Shown here: positions 1 to 11,460 of the stretch, piece after piece | Position numbering within the stretch: the stretch's first letter is position 1 | Layout of the letters: the number at the start of each line of letters is the position of its first letter | Assembly (NCBI GenBank): GCA_017657125.1 | Contig: JAGFNX010000257.1 | Location: 1-64,000, forward strand | DNA length: 64,000 nt | Source: Scopulariopsis brevicaulis | Lineage: Eukaryota > Ascomycota > Sordariomycetes > Microascales > Microascaceae | Reading direction: 5' to 3' | Position numbers and translations under genes: made by a program | The notes under the pieces: model-generated | Seen by the model: only the letters and a program-made list of their open reading frames with translations | Databases searched by the model: none | Told to the model about the DNA's origin: nothing

Positions 1-40
1 CCCCCCCCCCCCCACCCGCCGCACCGCCCGAGCCACAGCC

Positions 41-1652
41 ATGAACTTCGACTCGGGAACGGCGTACCCCGACTCGGACGCCGACGACGAGTATGACGGC
101 GCCATCGCAGACAGCTCGCCCGTCCTCGACGACCCGTCGCCCTACGACTCGGAGCTCCCGTCGTCGAACGAGCACACGCCCACCACGTACGGCCACCGGA
201 CGAGCGCCGACCGGCTGCCCGAGACCATCATATCCGAGTGGACCGCCGACGAGTGCGCGGATTTCATCGGGAGCATCGGGCTGCAGCAGTACTCGGATGT
301 GTTTATAGGTTGGTCTGGCCTGGGGTCCGCGGAGGGCGAGGTGGACGGCTCCTGACTGGTGGCAGAAAACGAAATCGTCGGCGAGGCGCTGATAGCGCTG
401 CTGCACGACGACCTCAAGAGCATGGGCATCAACAGCGTGGGCCACCGCCTCACCATCCTCAAGAGCGTGTACGACGTCAAGAAGGCCCAGGACGTCGAGG
501 TAGAAAGCGACCACTACATGCCGCTATGTACGCTGCTCCCCTCTCCCCACCTCACTCGACCAACACACTGACACTGACCCCCCCTTCCCAGCCGCCGACG
601 CCGAGGCCCAGTACTCCAACGCCACCCTCAAGGACATCAAGCAGCTCGTCGAGCAGCTGCGCCTCCGCGACGAGCGCATGAACCTCTTCGAACAAGACTT
701 TCGCCGGCTGACCGAGGACTTCCGCCGCCTGCGCGAGGACATGCTCCCCGCGCTGCGCCTCGTCAAGGACGTCCAGCAGCCGCTCCCCACGAACCCGAAC
801 CCGAACCTAAGCGCCCAGACCTACAGTTACGAGGGGTCGACGCTCTCGCCCCCCGCCCCCACCCCGCCGCTGTCGCAGTCCGCCGGCTCCATCCGCAGGC
901 AGTACTCGACCAAGAAGCTGGCGCTAGGCTCGATGCCCAAGAGTAGCTCGCCGACGCCGGTGCAGGTCACGCACGAGCAGAGCATCGCGGAGAGGGCGCT
1001 CGACCCCACGAGCGCGGCGGAGCGCGCGGTGCTCTCATCGTCGCACCTCGCGGCCATGAACGGGTCCGCGCAGAACACGTCGCCCAGCTTCCCGCCGCCG
1101 AACATGCCGTCGCCTACGTCCCCGCCCCCGACCGCGGGTCTAGGCGGCGGGCCGCAGCTCCTGGCGTCGCGGTCCTACCGCGAGGCGCCGACGTCCTCCT
1201 CGCGCTCGACGTTCGGGGGCGACGACCACTCGAAGCAGGCGCAGCAGCAGCAGCAGCAGCAGCAGCAGCCGCCACGCCGCAACGAGACACCAGCTCCCGA
1301 CACGCCCGGCTCCAACGCGTCGGTAGAGATCTTCAAGTCCTTCCGCGTGAGCATGGACGACCCGTGCCACAAGGTGCTCCCCGCCGCGCTGAAGAAGTAC
1401 CAGATCAACGCGCCGTGGGACCAGTACGCGCTGTACATTGTGTACGGGGACCAGGAGCGGTGCCTGGGGCTCAACGAGAAGCCGCTGATCCTATTTAAGC
1501 AGCTGGACCGGGAGGGGAAGAAGCCCATGTTTATGCTGCGGAAGACGAATAGCGCGCAGGTGGAGGGACAAGGGGAGGGGGGTGGGGTGGGGTTCGCGGG
1601 GTCGGCGAGGGGGGCGGCGACGGGGTATGATCCGCCGGGGGGGATCATATGA
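41..1652 (+). CDS. STE50: Ste50-like MAPK adaptor (SAM and RA domains)
   Basis: Adaptor that links membrane Ras/Cdc42 signals to the MAPKKK Ste11 in pheromone, filamentation and osmostress cascades (family knowledge). Exons 41-308, 366-527 and 592-1652 give 496 residues. Both introns are in phase 1, GT..AG, and the first has a CTGAC branch point. The SAM domain runs from about residue 64 (SEWTADECADFIGSIGL) to 130 and is split by intron 1. A predicted coiled coil follows near residues 150-190. The RA domain is near residues 386-472 (FKSFRVSM...KKYQINAPWDQYALYIVYGD...LDREGKKPMFMLRK). The linker is Pro/Ser-rich with a Gln run. The order SAM, coiled coil, linker, RA is diagnostic. The ATG is the first one, 40 bases from the window edge, so an upstream exon cannot be fully excluded. 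Confidence 0.93.
1242..1268 (+). repeat. CAG trinucleotide tract (poly-Gln)
   Basis: Nine uninterrupted CAG codons in frame in the disordered linker of the Ste50-like gene. The tract is pure at DNA level and therefore probably length-variable between strains. Confidence 0.9.
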
Positions 1653-2454
1653 GGGGGGGATGTGAGTGTGTGGATGAATGGGGTCGGTGCCCGGGTAGCG
1701 GCCCTGCGACTTGGAGTTGGCTGCATAGCGCTGCGTATGGGACGGGCGCGCTCGGGTTCTTGTCCGAGCTCGGGCTCCTGGGGAAGCCCCGTGGGCCCTT
1801 TTGGCGACCTCTGGAGGCGGATATATCCCGGGTAGGGGCAATGATGCCGAGGCTACGGGTTGGACAGCGGTAGAGAGCGTTTTTGCACCGGGAGATTGAG
1901 GTTTTTGGACCGTAGGATACCAACGAGGGGGGAAGCCCCAAGTTTCATACTTGGTGAGTGGATGTTTTGGGACTAGGATACTTGGGGGAGATGTAGCGAG
2001 CGCATGTAAAACTGGATTGGGAAACCTGGTTTTGTGAGATGCTGGGGCTGGGGTGCTCGAGTTTTTGGTTGGGCACCCCTTCACCCCCCCATGTAAAGTT
2101 CTGGTGTTGGCCTGTTTGCGGTTTTCTGGCATTTGGGTTGCTTTTTGTTTTTCAACATGTGGAGTTATAACTCTGGATTTTGGATATACAATGTTTCTTC
2201 TTAATCACTGTAGAATATTATGTTTCCTTCCCGTCGTGTCCGAGACGCCGAATGCTTCTCCCGCTCTTCCATCTTCCTTCCTCCTTCGGTATCGGGGCCA
2301 ACATCTGACCTCTCCCCCGTTTCAAGGGGAAAAAAAGGATATCCGCAAAGAGACAAGCGAGAAGGATAAAGGGGAAAAAAGAGAAAAGAAAGGAGGGTAG
2401 GAGGAGGGGGAAAAGAAAAAGGAAAGATCCCGTCCTGAGACAAGGCCCCGGATC
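1653..2454. other. Convergent intergenic region, no gene seen
   Basis: Lies between the 3' ends of the Ste50-like gene and the next minus-strand gene. It is G-rich at first, AT-richer near 2150-2230, then purine-rich at about 2325-2440, which would be a pyrimidine-rich 3' UTR of the minus-strand gene. No convincing ORF. Confidence 0.6.
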
Positions 2455-3903
2455 TTAGAAATGCACGCTCCTCTTCTTCTGCACCTTCTTCCTCCTCTCC
2501 TCCTCCCTCTCGCGTTCCCGCTCCCGCTCCCTGTCCCCGCGGAATAGCGAGCTGACGAAGCCCTCCACCCTGCTCTTGTGGCCGCCCTGGCCCTGCCCTT
2601 GTCCTTGCCCTTGTCCCTGGCTCTGGCTTTGGCCCTGGTTGTGGTCGTAGGAGGGATTGTACCCCTGCGCCCCGTACGCATACGGCTCCGCGCTCACAGG
2701 CCTCGGCGGCAGCGCCCCGGACGCGGAAGCCCCCAGCGAAGGCGACGGCCGCGGCGGCAGAGGCGGCAGCAGGCCTCCCTGGCCCGGCCCCTGCGACGAC
2801 GGAGACTGCACCTGCGGCGATGGGGACTGCGCCGGCGCCGGCGACTGCGGCTGCTCCCCCGGGACCCCGTACAGCTGCCTCAGCCTCTCCGTCTCCCTCT
2901 CCACCTCGGCCTCGCGCCGCGCCTTCTCGCGCGTCTCTTCTTCTTCTAGCATCCGCCGTATGCGGTCCTGCTCCTCGCGGTCGCGCCTCTCGCGGTCTTG
3001 CGTTGCGGGTGGGCCTGCGGCCTGCGATTTCTCTTCCGGGACTGTGCTTTGCGCGGAGGGTGCGGGGCCGGAGGGGGGCCCAGAGGGGGGAGCGGGGGCA
3101 GCGCCGGCCATGGCGGCCGCCGTCGCGGGCTGGATCCCCGCGGGCCTCGACTCGCGCCTCTTGCCCGCTCCGGCCGCCGAGAGATTAAACGGGTCCCCCT
3201 TGTTCAGGTACAAGCTCCTAATCGCCTCGGCGCCCAGCAAAAGCACCACCTCGAGCCCCTTCCGGTCCTCGACCTCCACCCTCCTCAGGTTCGGCTCGTA
3301 GACCGTAACGGCGCAGTCACCCCCCCGCCCCTGCCCGAACAGCGCGACGGTGATGTCCGGCTCCTTGCTCCGCTTGCCGTCGACGGACCGGCCGACCATG
3401 TAGCACGTCATGTCGCGGCTCATGCGGCCGTCCTTCTTCCACTTGAAGAAGACCTTGGGGACGGAGGCGTCCTGGGTGGGCGGGGCGTCGGAGCGGTCGA
3501 GGGCGGAGGACGAGGGGATCCGGAAGGTGCGGGTGGGGAGGTCGAAGTCCCAGGACTCGGAGCGGTTCCAGGTGCTGGGGGTGTGCCGGAGGGGCACGGA
3601 CTGGTCGGGGTTGTAGAGGGTCAGGGTCGTTGTCGAGGGTGTGGTGGCCTCGGGGCGGGAGTCGCCGCCCGTGGAGGGGGTGGACCAGGTCGGCTCGACG
3701 AGGGTTTCGGCGTAGATTATGGAGGGGAGGGAGGGGTCTGTTAGGGCGACGGCGTAGCGGTTGGGCGAGGCGGAGGGGGCCGGCCGGCGGATGAGGTAGG
3801 AGGGGACGGGGTCGGAGCCCGAGTGCGCGTAGTGGAGGAGGGTGTCGGCGGGATTGTCCGGCGAGGGGAGGAAGCGGAAGGTCGGGAGGTTTTCGTCGAG
3901 CAT
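2455..3903 (-). CDS. Conserved-looking fungal protein of unknown function, low-complexity tail
   Basis: Single-exon ORF of 482 residues. The first ~250 residues look folded: alternating hydrophobic strands, a central FFKWKKDGRMSRDMTCYMVG segment, and PDITVALFGQGRGGDCAVTVYEPNLRRVEVEDRKGLEVVLLLGAEAI near residues 180-230. I half-recognise this from many Pezizomycotina genomes but cannot name the family; a tubby/LURP-like beta fold is only a guess. The rest is disordered: Ala/Pro-rich, a charged helix (RRDREEQDRIRRMLEEEE), Pro-rich stretches, a (GQ)n run and a basic end rich in RE repeats. No signal peptide or membrane segment, so it is probably cytosolic or nuclear. Codon use matches neighbouring genes and no intron is needed. 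Confidence 0.8.
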   Translation of the reverse strand: MLDENLPTFRFLPSPDNPADTLLHYAHSGSDPVPSYLIRRPAPSASPNRYAVALTDPSLPSIIYAETLVEPTWSTPSTGGDSRPEATTPSTTTLTLYNPDQSVPLRHTPSTWNRSESWDFDLPTRTFRIPSSSALDRSDAPPTQDASVPKVFFKWKKDGRMSRDMTCYMVGRSVDGKRSKEPDITVALFGQGRGGDCAVTVYEPNLRRVEVEDRKGLEVVLLLGAEAIRSLYLNKGDPFNLSAAGAGKRRESRPAGIQPATAAAMAGAAPAPPSGPPSGPAPSAQSTVPEEKSQAAGPPATQDRERRDREEQDRIRRMLEEEETREKARREAEVERETERLRQLYGVPGEQPQSPAPAQSPSPQVQSPSSQGPGQGGLLPPLPPRPSPSLGASASGALPPRPVSAEPYAYGAQGYNPSYDHNQGQSQSQGQGQGQGQGQGGHKSRVEGFVSSLFRGDREREREREREEERRKKVQKKRSVHF

Positions 3904-4757
3904 TTTGGCGGTGTTGGTGTGGTGATAGAGGGCGGATGAGGTGAGGGGTCTAGGGTGTTGAGAGGGTTGAAGACGTCGAGGGGTGTCGAGGTGGGTGGAT
4001 GTCGCCAGCGCGGATATGAATGAAGCTCAGAGATGCTCGCTAACGAGGGTCGCGCGCTTTTGACCTGAAGGATAAGATGATCAACAATAGAAACAGGTCC
4101 AGCTCAGCCTTGCGTCGACTCCAACTGCGCCACCCGATGCCGCGGCACGAGCTTCGAATCAAGCGACGAGAGCGGGGACGTGATAGGCCGCGCGTGCAGG
4201 GAAGAGGGAGGTGGGACTGGGGGGGATGACGTTGGCTTGCTCGACCCCTCCACGTAATTAACGCTGCCCTGGAACTGCACTGTGACGCGTCGACATGCCC
4301 GTGGTTCTAGCGTTGCCCCACTCTGGACTCTGTCCATTTTTAGAAGCTTTAGGGTTGACCCGGACTTAGCACGATGCCTCTTCGGGGACTGTCTCCATCC
4401 GGCATTGAGCTTTCCACTGCACTTCCCACAGGGCGTCACGTTTCGCTATAATCGGGAATTAATGACTCTCAACACGTTCCTGTTACCAGGCGATTCTCCA
4501 TCTCAAATATGCTATTGTACCATATCCAACGCCAACCCAGATACCCGTGACGCCCCAACTCCATGCTAGCCAAAAATCCCTTCACGATCCATTTGTCCCT
4601 TGACTCCCTCGTGTCTAGCACCAGCTAGTTCCATCCACCTTCTCCCCCGAGTATCCTCGTCAGATCCGGCCTCGACTCTCCCGACATCGAGACCCAGCTT
4701 CAACGCCGTACCCGCCCTCGCCCTCGCAACCCGGACACCGCACCGCACACCGAAACA
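3904..4757. other. Intergenic region, no gene seen
   Basis: Upstream region of the 482-residue minus-strand gene and downstream region of the CK1-like gene. Short ORFs here have no recognisable sequence and no clear splice structure. Confidence 0.5.
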
Positions 4758-5919
4758 TCACTCATCCGCCGACTCGTGATACAACCTCTCCGTCCAATCG
4801 AAAACATGATCATACGCAAACCCCTCCCTCTTGAACGCCCGCCTAAATAACCCCCTCAGGTATCCATACCGCGGCTTATCCCGGAACCCCAGCCCCCGCG
4901 TGTAGTCCAGGTACGTGGCGAACTCGGCCGGGAGCTGGCTGCAGATGGTCTCGACGTTGAGGTCCTCCTTCAGCATCCGGACGCGCTCCTCCAGCGAGTT
5001 GTCGGGCTCGTTGGACTCGCGGCCCCAGGGGAGACCCCCGCGGACGAGGTAGATGAGGACGTAGCCGAGGGACTCGAGGTCGTCGCCCCAGGTCTGCTCT
5101 GTCTGGTGTGTTAGTCGCTTGGAGACCCCCGGGCCCAGATAGAAAGTGTGGAAGGGGGGGGGGCAAATGGAAAGGGGAAAATGGAAAGGGGGAAAGAAGG
5201 ATGGGGGCTTACCGCGCCCGCGGTGGTTATTGAGTGACGCAAACTCCGCCGTCCCTCGGAACGGTTGCCACGGCAGGTTCATGTCGTACAACGCCGCCGC
5301 CCGCTCCCACCTCCTCGCGAGCCCAAAGTCAATCGCGTAGAGCGTGTTCCCGCTCTTGCCCACCCCCATGAGGAAGTTATCCGGCTTCACGTCCCGATGC
5401 ACGTACCCTCTCGCGTGGATCCCCTGCAGCCGCGAGATGGCCTGATCCGCAACCATCAGTACCGTCTTGAGCGAGAGCCGCCGCCCGCAGTACGTGAGCA
5501 GGTCCTCGAGGGAGGGGCCCAGGAGGTCTGTCGCGAGGACGTCGTACTCGCAGGAGCGGCCGTGCCAGAGGAGCCGGGGGACGCCGACGCCGCCGACGCC
5601 GCCGGCCATGGCGGCGTAGACTTGTGCCTCGTGGTCGAGGCCTGTGGGGGGCATGTCGGGGCGGTCGTGCATGTAGTTTAGCTTTAGGGCTACTTCTTCG
5701 TTTGTGTGGGTGTCGGTTGCTGGGTTGGTATGTGAGTAGCGGTTTAAGAGGAGGGGAAGGGTTGGTTTACCTGTGAAGACGGCGCCGAAGCCCCCGGAGC
5801 CGATCTTGCGCCCGAGGCGGAATCTGTCGTTGATGAGGATGTCCTGGAATATCACGGTCAGCACGTGTCCTGCATACCATCAATGGTACGGTGAGCACGG
5901 CCAAAGCTCATACCTCCAT
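4758..5919 (-). CDS. Divergent casein kinase I-like Ser/Thr kinase
   Basis: Four exons: 5919-5914 (only Met-Glu), 5843-5771, 5719-5213 and 5098-4758, giving 308 residues. The start rests on ATGGAG directly before GTATGA, with a CTGAC branch and TTCCAG acceptor leading into DILINDRFRLGRKIGSGGFG. Kinase landmarks: the Gly loop GRKIGSGGFG, the Lys in EEVALKLN, HRDVKPDNFLMG, DFGLARRW, GTAEFASLNNH and the CK1 signature GREQTWGDDLESLGYVL. It is clearly CK1 group, but GTAEFASLNNH replaces the usual GTARYASINTH and the tail is very short, so it is a divergent paralogue rather than the essential Yck or Hrr25 kinase. Introns are 51, 70 and 114 nt. Substrates cannot be inferred. Confidence 0.88.
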
Positions 5920-6816
5920 GTCTGTCCGTGTAGATGCGAATCTGCCAATTGTGACGAGAGATCCATCCGAGAGAGGCAGACTCGCACACGATAGCCCCGA
6001 GACGAGGACTTATATAGACCGGCCACGACATCGTGATATCCTCTTCGCGACAGAACCGGTCGACCACGGCGAGAGGGCACACTATGGCCGATGAATCTTG
6101 GTGCCGACATCTTTGTGGGTTTGTTGGGGCTAGGTCCTTGTTGTTTCGCAGGACAAACATCTTCGTTTATTGAGACAAAGTCTTGGTTGTCCCAAATGGC
6201 CATGTCAAAGGACGCCATTGCGCCGGAGGATAGCCGTGCTGGCCTCGGCCTGCTGGCTGACAATGGACGCGTAGTTGTAGGGCGCCGAGAAACCTTCCAT
6301 CCAATCCGTCTCTAGTTGCCGGCCCGTGTAAGTCGACGCAGCACAGCCTCCCCGCCCGGACCAGGGCACGCATCGTCCTATATTACCCGTCCCTTCGTTT
6401 TCGTCTTTAAACCAGGACCGCTGAAAGGTCTGCCGTTGCCATCGCACGGATGCGGAAGTGGCCTTTGACAGCGAGATGCCGGCCCTTTGTCTCAATGTCA
6501 GCACAGAAGCAGCAGAACCTTCATGCGACTTGGCCGGACTACAAAGAGCCACTAGATGTCGCCGCGTGAGAGTTTACAGTGAGTACTTGGCTAACAAGCC
6601 ACTGCTTTAGACCCTTCCAGGCTCTACATTCCAACGCCGCAATGCATCCGCCCCCTCGGTATTCCACTCCGCCACGAGCCCCCGGTTCCGGACGCCCTCC
6701 ATACGCCAGCGCGGTATTAAGGAGCCGGGACCGAAGTCGACCCGGACAACCCCTCGAGCTCCCCTTCTCCCCAATCTGCAACCCCTATATCACTGTTCAG
6801 CACCATGACTTGAACG
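5920..6816. other. Divergent promoter region
   Basis: About 900 bp between the divergently transcribed CK1-like gene and the repeat-bearing protein gene. ORFs here on both strands are short, overlapping and lack recognisable domains. Confidence 0.5.
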
Positions 6817-8413
6817 ATGGAGAAATCAAAGATCAGAAAGAAACAAGGTGGCGGGTCCGCGAGGTCCGGCTCGCGGGCTTCGAGGAGCTCACGCGGGAGT
6901 GGGAACTCTCGTAGTTCTGGACAGCCGGGGACTCCCGTTGCGGGTGGTTCTGGGCAGCCGGCTTCTGCTGCGAGTGGATCGAGAGAACCGATCCTTTCTG
7001 TTGCGGGTGGTTCAGGAGAACCGAGCCATTCTGCAGCCGGTGGTTCGGAGCAGTCGAGCACTCCCGCAGGCGGTTCGGGCCAGCCGAGCACCCCAGTCGC
7101 AAGCGGTTCGGAGCAGCCCAACCCTCATGTCGTAACTGGCTCAGAGGAGCCGAACCCCTCCGCTGCAACTCTAGAGCACCCGGACCCTCCCACAGCAGAC
7201 GCCGGAGTGCAAACGACACACCCGAGCGGTTCCCCCACCGTCATACATCGAAACTTCCCCCCCGAATTCTGGGACGAGCTTTCACGGGTATGGCTCACGC
7301 GACGCCTGGTGAAGGAAGTCGGGCGCCGGAACTACATGGACGTCCCGCTCGTATACGAACGGCCCCAGACCCGCATCGCCCTCGCCCGGTTCGCAAGACA
7401 CGGCGGCCCCGACCTCTGCCACCTCCGAAACGTAAGTGCCAAGCTCCCCACCTCCCACGGGCGTTTATTGACAGTTGGTATAGTTCCGAGGACTCGGCCA
7501 GTATTCCACGCCCCCTTCCCTGCCGGACGTCGTCCAGTCAACCGCCGCGCCGCGCCGGGAGCGGCTTTCCGCCTACGACCGCAATCTCGAGCAGCACCTC
7601 GCCGACCACGAAATCCACCTCTGCCAACCACCGCACCTAGATCAGGGCCCACTACCCAGCAACCTCGCGGCGATCACCAAGCGCCTCGAGAGGCCCATCC
7701 TCGCCCTCATCCCCGCGCGCTACCCGGAGTCCGAGTACGCCAGGTTCCAGGAGGCGAGCAGCGAGCGGGACCCGGACATCGTGCGCACCCTGCTCCCCTT
7801 CCTCGTCGGGAACGCGGCCCTCCCCGCCCAGAGCAACCTCCCCTTCGACAACCTCGAGCCTCTGACGTGGCCCATCGACCTCGTGCCTGCGCCGGCGTAC
7901 TTTGACGGCGCGAGTCCCGAGGCGCTAGAGCCGTGGGTCCGCGAGGACCTGGGGGCCGAGATCGTGCCGACGAGGGACGCGGAGGCGTCGGTGGTGCCCA
8001 ACTTTTTCATCCAGGCGAGGGGGAGGCCCGCCAAGGCCGACGAGGAGAAGAGGATGGCGGGGCTGTACGGCGCGTACGGCGCGCGGGCGATGCTCGCGCT
8101 GCGGAACTACGGCGCCGAGGAGGTGGTATATGACGGGAAGGCATACACGTTTAGCGCCGTGTACAACAAGGATGTGCTGACGCTGTACGCGCACCACATA
8201 ACGGCGCCGGCGGAGCCGGATGGCAGGCCGCGGTACCAAATGACGAGGATCCGTGACTACTACTTGACGATGGGACGCACGGGGTTTCTCGAGGGGGCCA
8301 GGGCGCTTCGGAATGCTAGGGATCTGGCGTGGGGGAACCGGGAGGCTTTCATCGCGGAGGCGAATGCGGTGGGACCACTGATAAGTGAGGAGGGGTCGGG
8401 TAGTGGCGAGTGA
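6817..8413 (+). CDS. Fungal expanded-family protein (DUF7924-like) with repetitive N-terminus
   Basis: Exons 6817-7431 and 7484-8413 (52-nt intron, phase 0, GTAAGT..TATAG) give 514 residues. Residues 1-150 are disordered and repetitive, rich in GSEQP/GGSGQP units. From about residue 150 a folded part begins (FPPEFWDELSRVWLTRRLVKEV), continuing after the intron with FRGLGQYS, AYDRNLEQHLADHEI, NLAAITKRLERPI and APNFF-like VVPNFFIQARG, then a tail with YDGKAYTFSAVYNKDVLTLYAHH. The layout resembles a large ascomycete-specific family often annotated DUF7924; I know no function for it. The VVPNFF...GRPA region followed by a possible nuclease-like core is suggestive only. Assignment to the family is from memory. 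Confidence 0.8.
6916..7168 (+). repeat. Imperfect 12-13 residue coding repeats
   Basis: At least six degenerate units of the form (G/A)GS(G/E)(Q/E)P.....A/S encode the disordered N-terminus of the preceding gene. The units vary at DNA level but keep period and Gly-Ser...Pro spacing. Confidence 0.7.
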
Positions 8414-8959
8414 GGGCCGTCGATGTCCTCGGGATTATCGAGCGCTGGTTGCGACGCTGATGTTTAGCTGCCCGTGAGAGGAGCCTCGTGTAAAGATGAA
8501 CGACCGCGGATCAAGGGTTGGTAGCAAGCTTGTGTTAGTCAAGGCGTTTGAGGGGCATGTAGCTATGTTTTGTGTTAGCGGGTGAATGGCGCCGGAGGTG
8601 TCTTGTTTTGATAATATTCGTGGCCCGGTATGCCAGTCGATAATTGGATTCCATTGCGATGTCACGAACAATGAGTGAGAGTCCGTTTCCGGGTTGGGAT
8701 GGATGTAAGTCGAAGTGGAAACCTGGCGTAATTGCCGAGGTTCTGCCGGCCTTATCTTATCGGTGGGGACAGGCTTCCAGCGCCGCCCCGGTCCCGGTGG
8801 CCTGTGACGACTGCCTGCAAGTGCTCCGCCCACCCTCGACCCGCCCGTAGCCCGTCCAGCTGCGCTGTCGACCCAGGACTCCCACAATACCCCGACTCGC
8901 GCGAACACCCCTCCCATTCTGACCTTCCAGTCGCCGGCGCGAGAGCCCAATACGTCAAG
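8414..8959. other. Intergenic region upstream of VPS2
   Basis: No gene seen. Minus-strand ORFs across this stretch overlap the VPS2 promoter and have no domain features. Confidence 0.5.
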
Positions 8960-9910
8960 ATGAATGTGCGGCACCCCCGCCCCAAATCCCCTGCTCCGCT
9001 CTGGATGTTTCCCCGTGGGGCATGCGCCTTTGCTAACGGAGAGCGACTGCGCAGATCCTCGAGTACATGTTCGGCAAGCGGATGACGCCCGCGGAGCGCC
9101 TGCGGAAGAACCAGCGGTCCCTCGACAAGGCGGTGCGGGAGCTCGACCAGCTCCGCGTCAAGCTGGAGAAGCAGGAGAAGACGCTGATACAGCAGATCAA
9201 GCAGTCGGCGCAGAAGGGGCAGATGGGGGCGTGCAAGATCCAGGCGAAGGACCTGGTCAGGACGAGGAGGTGAGGCTAAGCGCTCTGAAACAGGCCCCGG
9301 ATTTGATACTTACTGCGTATAGGTATATTGAGAAGTTCTACGATATGAGGAGTCAGCTGCAGAAGATATCACTGCGTCTACAGGTACATCTCTCCACTCC
9401 ATACTCGGGGCATCCCTCCCTGAAACCCAAGTCCTTCCGAAACACATCGCGCTGACGCCCACAGACCTACCGGTCCAACGAACAGATGATGCAGGCCATG
9501 AAGGGCGCCACCATGGCGCTCGGCAGCATGAACCGCCAGATGAACCTCCCGGGGCTCACCAAGATCGCCATGGAGTTCGAGAAGGAGAACGACGTCATGG
9601 AGCAGAGGCAAGAGATGATGGACGACGCCATAGACGACGCCATGGACGTCGGGGCGGAGGAGGAGGGCGAGGAGGTGGTGGAGCAGGTGCTCGAGGAGAT
9701 TGGGGTCGACCTAAACCAGGCGGTTCGTTTTGCCCCCGCTGTCCTTCGATGGGCCGCTTGTCCATGTTCACGGAGAGGTTTGCTAACGGTGTGCAGCTCG
9801 GGGAGACGCCGACGGGGTTGCAGGCGGCGGCGGTGCCGGAGGGTAAGGTTGCGGAGGCGGTTGGGGAGGACGACGACTTGCAGGCGCGCCTGGATAGTCT
9901 TAGGAGGTAG
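8960..9910 (+). CDS. VPS2: ESCRT-III subunit Vps2 (Did4/CHMP2)
   Basis: Five exons: 8960-8965, 9055-9269, 9323-9383, 9465-9722 and 9797-9910, giving 217 residues, the usual length. The first exon codes only Met-Asn; intron 1 has a GTGCGG donor and a GCTAACG branch point. The protein starts MN-ILEYMFGKRMTPAERLRKNQRSLD and continues with the basic helix 1/helix 2 hairpin of ESCRT-III, KDLVRTRRYIEKFYDMRSQLQ, and the acidic MEQRQEMMDDAIDDAM helix. It ends with a MIM1-type motif (LQARLDSLRR), which binds the Vps4 MIT domain. Role: with Vps24 it caps Snf7 filaments and recruits Vps4 in endosomal sorting, cytokinesis and membrane repair. Confidence 0.95.
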
Positions 9911-11460
9911 TGGGCCGGGCCGTCTGAGCAGCGCACCACCGCCAAGAGGGAATTCTGACGGAGGCGCACCTCGGCCTAGAGCAGGACAACAGGGGATATT
10001 TGGGATCATGAAAGCCGATAGCAAGACGCATCACACAGCTGGCCTGGAGGCCCATGCGCGGATATTGAGGGATGGCAGACGGAGGGACTGCCTATGGGCG
10101 GTTCAAGAATACGGCCCCATGGGGTAATGAGCTCTCCCGACGAGGGCATGGGAACAGAATGCTTGTCTGTAGCACGGCAATGCATAGTAGTCTATCCTTC
10201 CGGGCGCCTGGAGTTGGATAGGGCTAATTGGCGTTTCATTTCCTCGTTCCACTTGCTCCGCGCCTCCTTCCATTTGTCTTCGGCCTCTCGGCACTACCGG
10301 GTTTTGTCGCCCATTGTATTCTCTCGCCGGGATACAGTTATTATGTAGCTTGGGTAAAGAGTGGGTTAAGTGGAGAGCTTTACGCGCGCACTTGGCTGTC
10401 CCTGCTTAGCTGTTTCGATCAACGCCATGCTTGGTGGCGCGCCATTGACGTCAGGATATCGAGTCGAAGCTCCGGTGGGGTGAACAAGCGCTCATCCCTG
10501 GCGTCCCTCTGCCAGTCGCTTGTAGCGCCCCCTTCCCGCATTTCGGGCTTCTGGCTCTGCAGGGACATCCAAGGGTTCACCGGAGTGTTGGTTCCGGGTG
10601 GCGGCCAGCGCTAAACCAGAGCGGCTCGTGGCTCAGCGATACCCGACGGCCGATCAGCTACCGCCTGCGTCGAATCCGGGCGTCATGACGGGCGAGGATC
10701 CGCGGCGACGGGGCCCACACGCACAAACAAACTGTGTTCGCCCGCCGAGCTCACCAAGTTCCACCATCGTGTCGTTACGTCACAGGTCAGGCGGGTCTCG
10801 AGGGCACCGCCCGGCTCGCAGCGGGAGACAGAGCGCTAGTATTAGACTGGAGCGGTCCTGCCGCCGGGTAGTGCTGGCGCCGGTTTGTTTCCTTCTCCAG
10901 CAAGCTCACCCCCACTAAGTTTACCCGCAGATTCTGGGGCCGTCTACGTGTGTCTTGGCGGCTTTGTCATCTTACCTGCCCCTCCAACACGCTTGTCGGC
11001 ACAGCGGCCAGAACATCCTCGAGAGCTGGTCGTGAACCCCTGGTACTTTACACCCACGCCAGACATTTTCCCCGAGACGAGTGGGGAAGCTTGGAGCTGA
11101 TGATAGTCGGTTCGTCTGGGTAGACCCATCTTGAAATACCTCTGCGGACGGCCTACACCTTACTGCCAAATCCCCGACGCCTGCGCGACGCGAACAGCCG
11201 AAACCAACTTGTTTCCCACTCCGACCACTCATTCGTCCATCAGTCCTCCCCGCATCCGCCAAACGGCGTTGCCCCCCTTCCCACCCACACCTAAACCCAA
11301 TCCTCCGACGCCCAACCTCCTCGCGGAACCTCCCGTTCCAACCTAACGAATCCGACCCCGCGGCAAAAAGGGAGGTGCCGGCGTCTCGATCACCTCTTAC
11401 AAGCTGGCAGGCAACAAGCGCCGCAGCATCTCCTCGCAAGGAGGTGGTCTGCTGAATAGA
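9911..11460. other. 1.5-kb spacer before the PP2C gene
   Basis: No supported gene. The last ~350 bases (from about 11110) are C-rich and ATG-poor, as expected for the 5' leader of the downstream phosphatase gene. A perfect TGACGTCA palindrome lies at 10446-10453. Confidence 0.5.
10446..10453. promoter_or_regulatory. CRE/ATF-like TGACGTCA palindrome
   Basis: Perfect eight-base CRE site, the kind bound by bZIP factors of the Atf1/CREB type, about 1 kb upstream of the PP2C start. Atf1 and PP2Cs are linked in stress signalling in fungi, but with a single site at this distance use is speculative. Confidence 0.25.
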
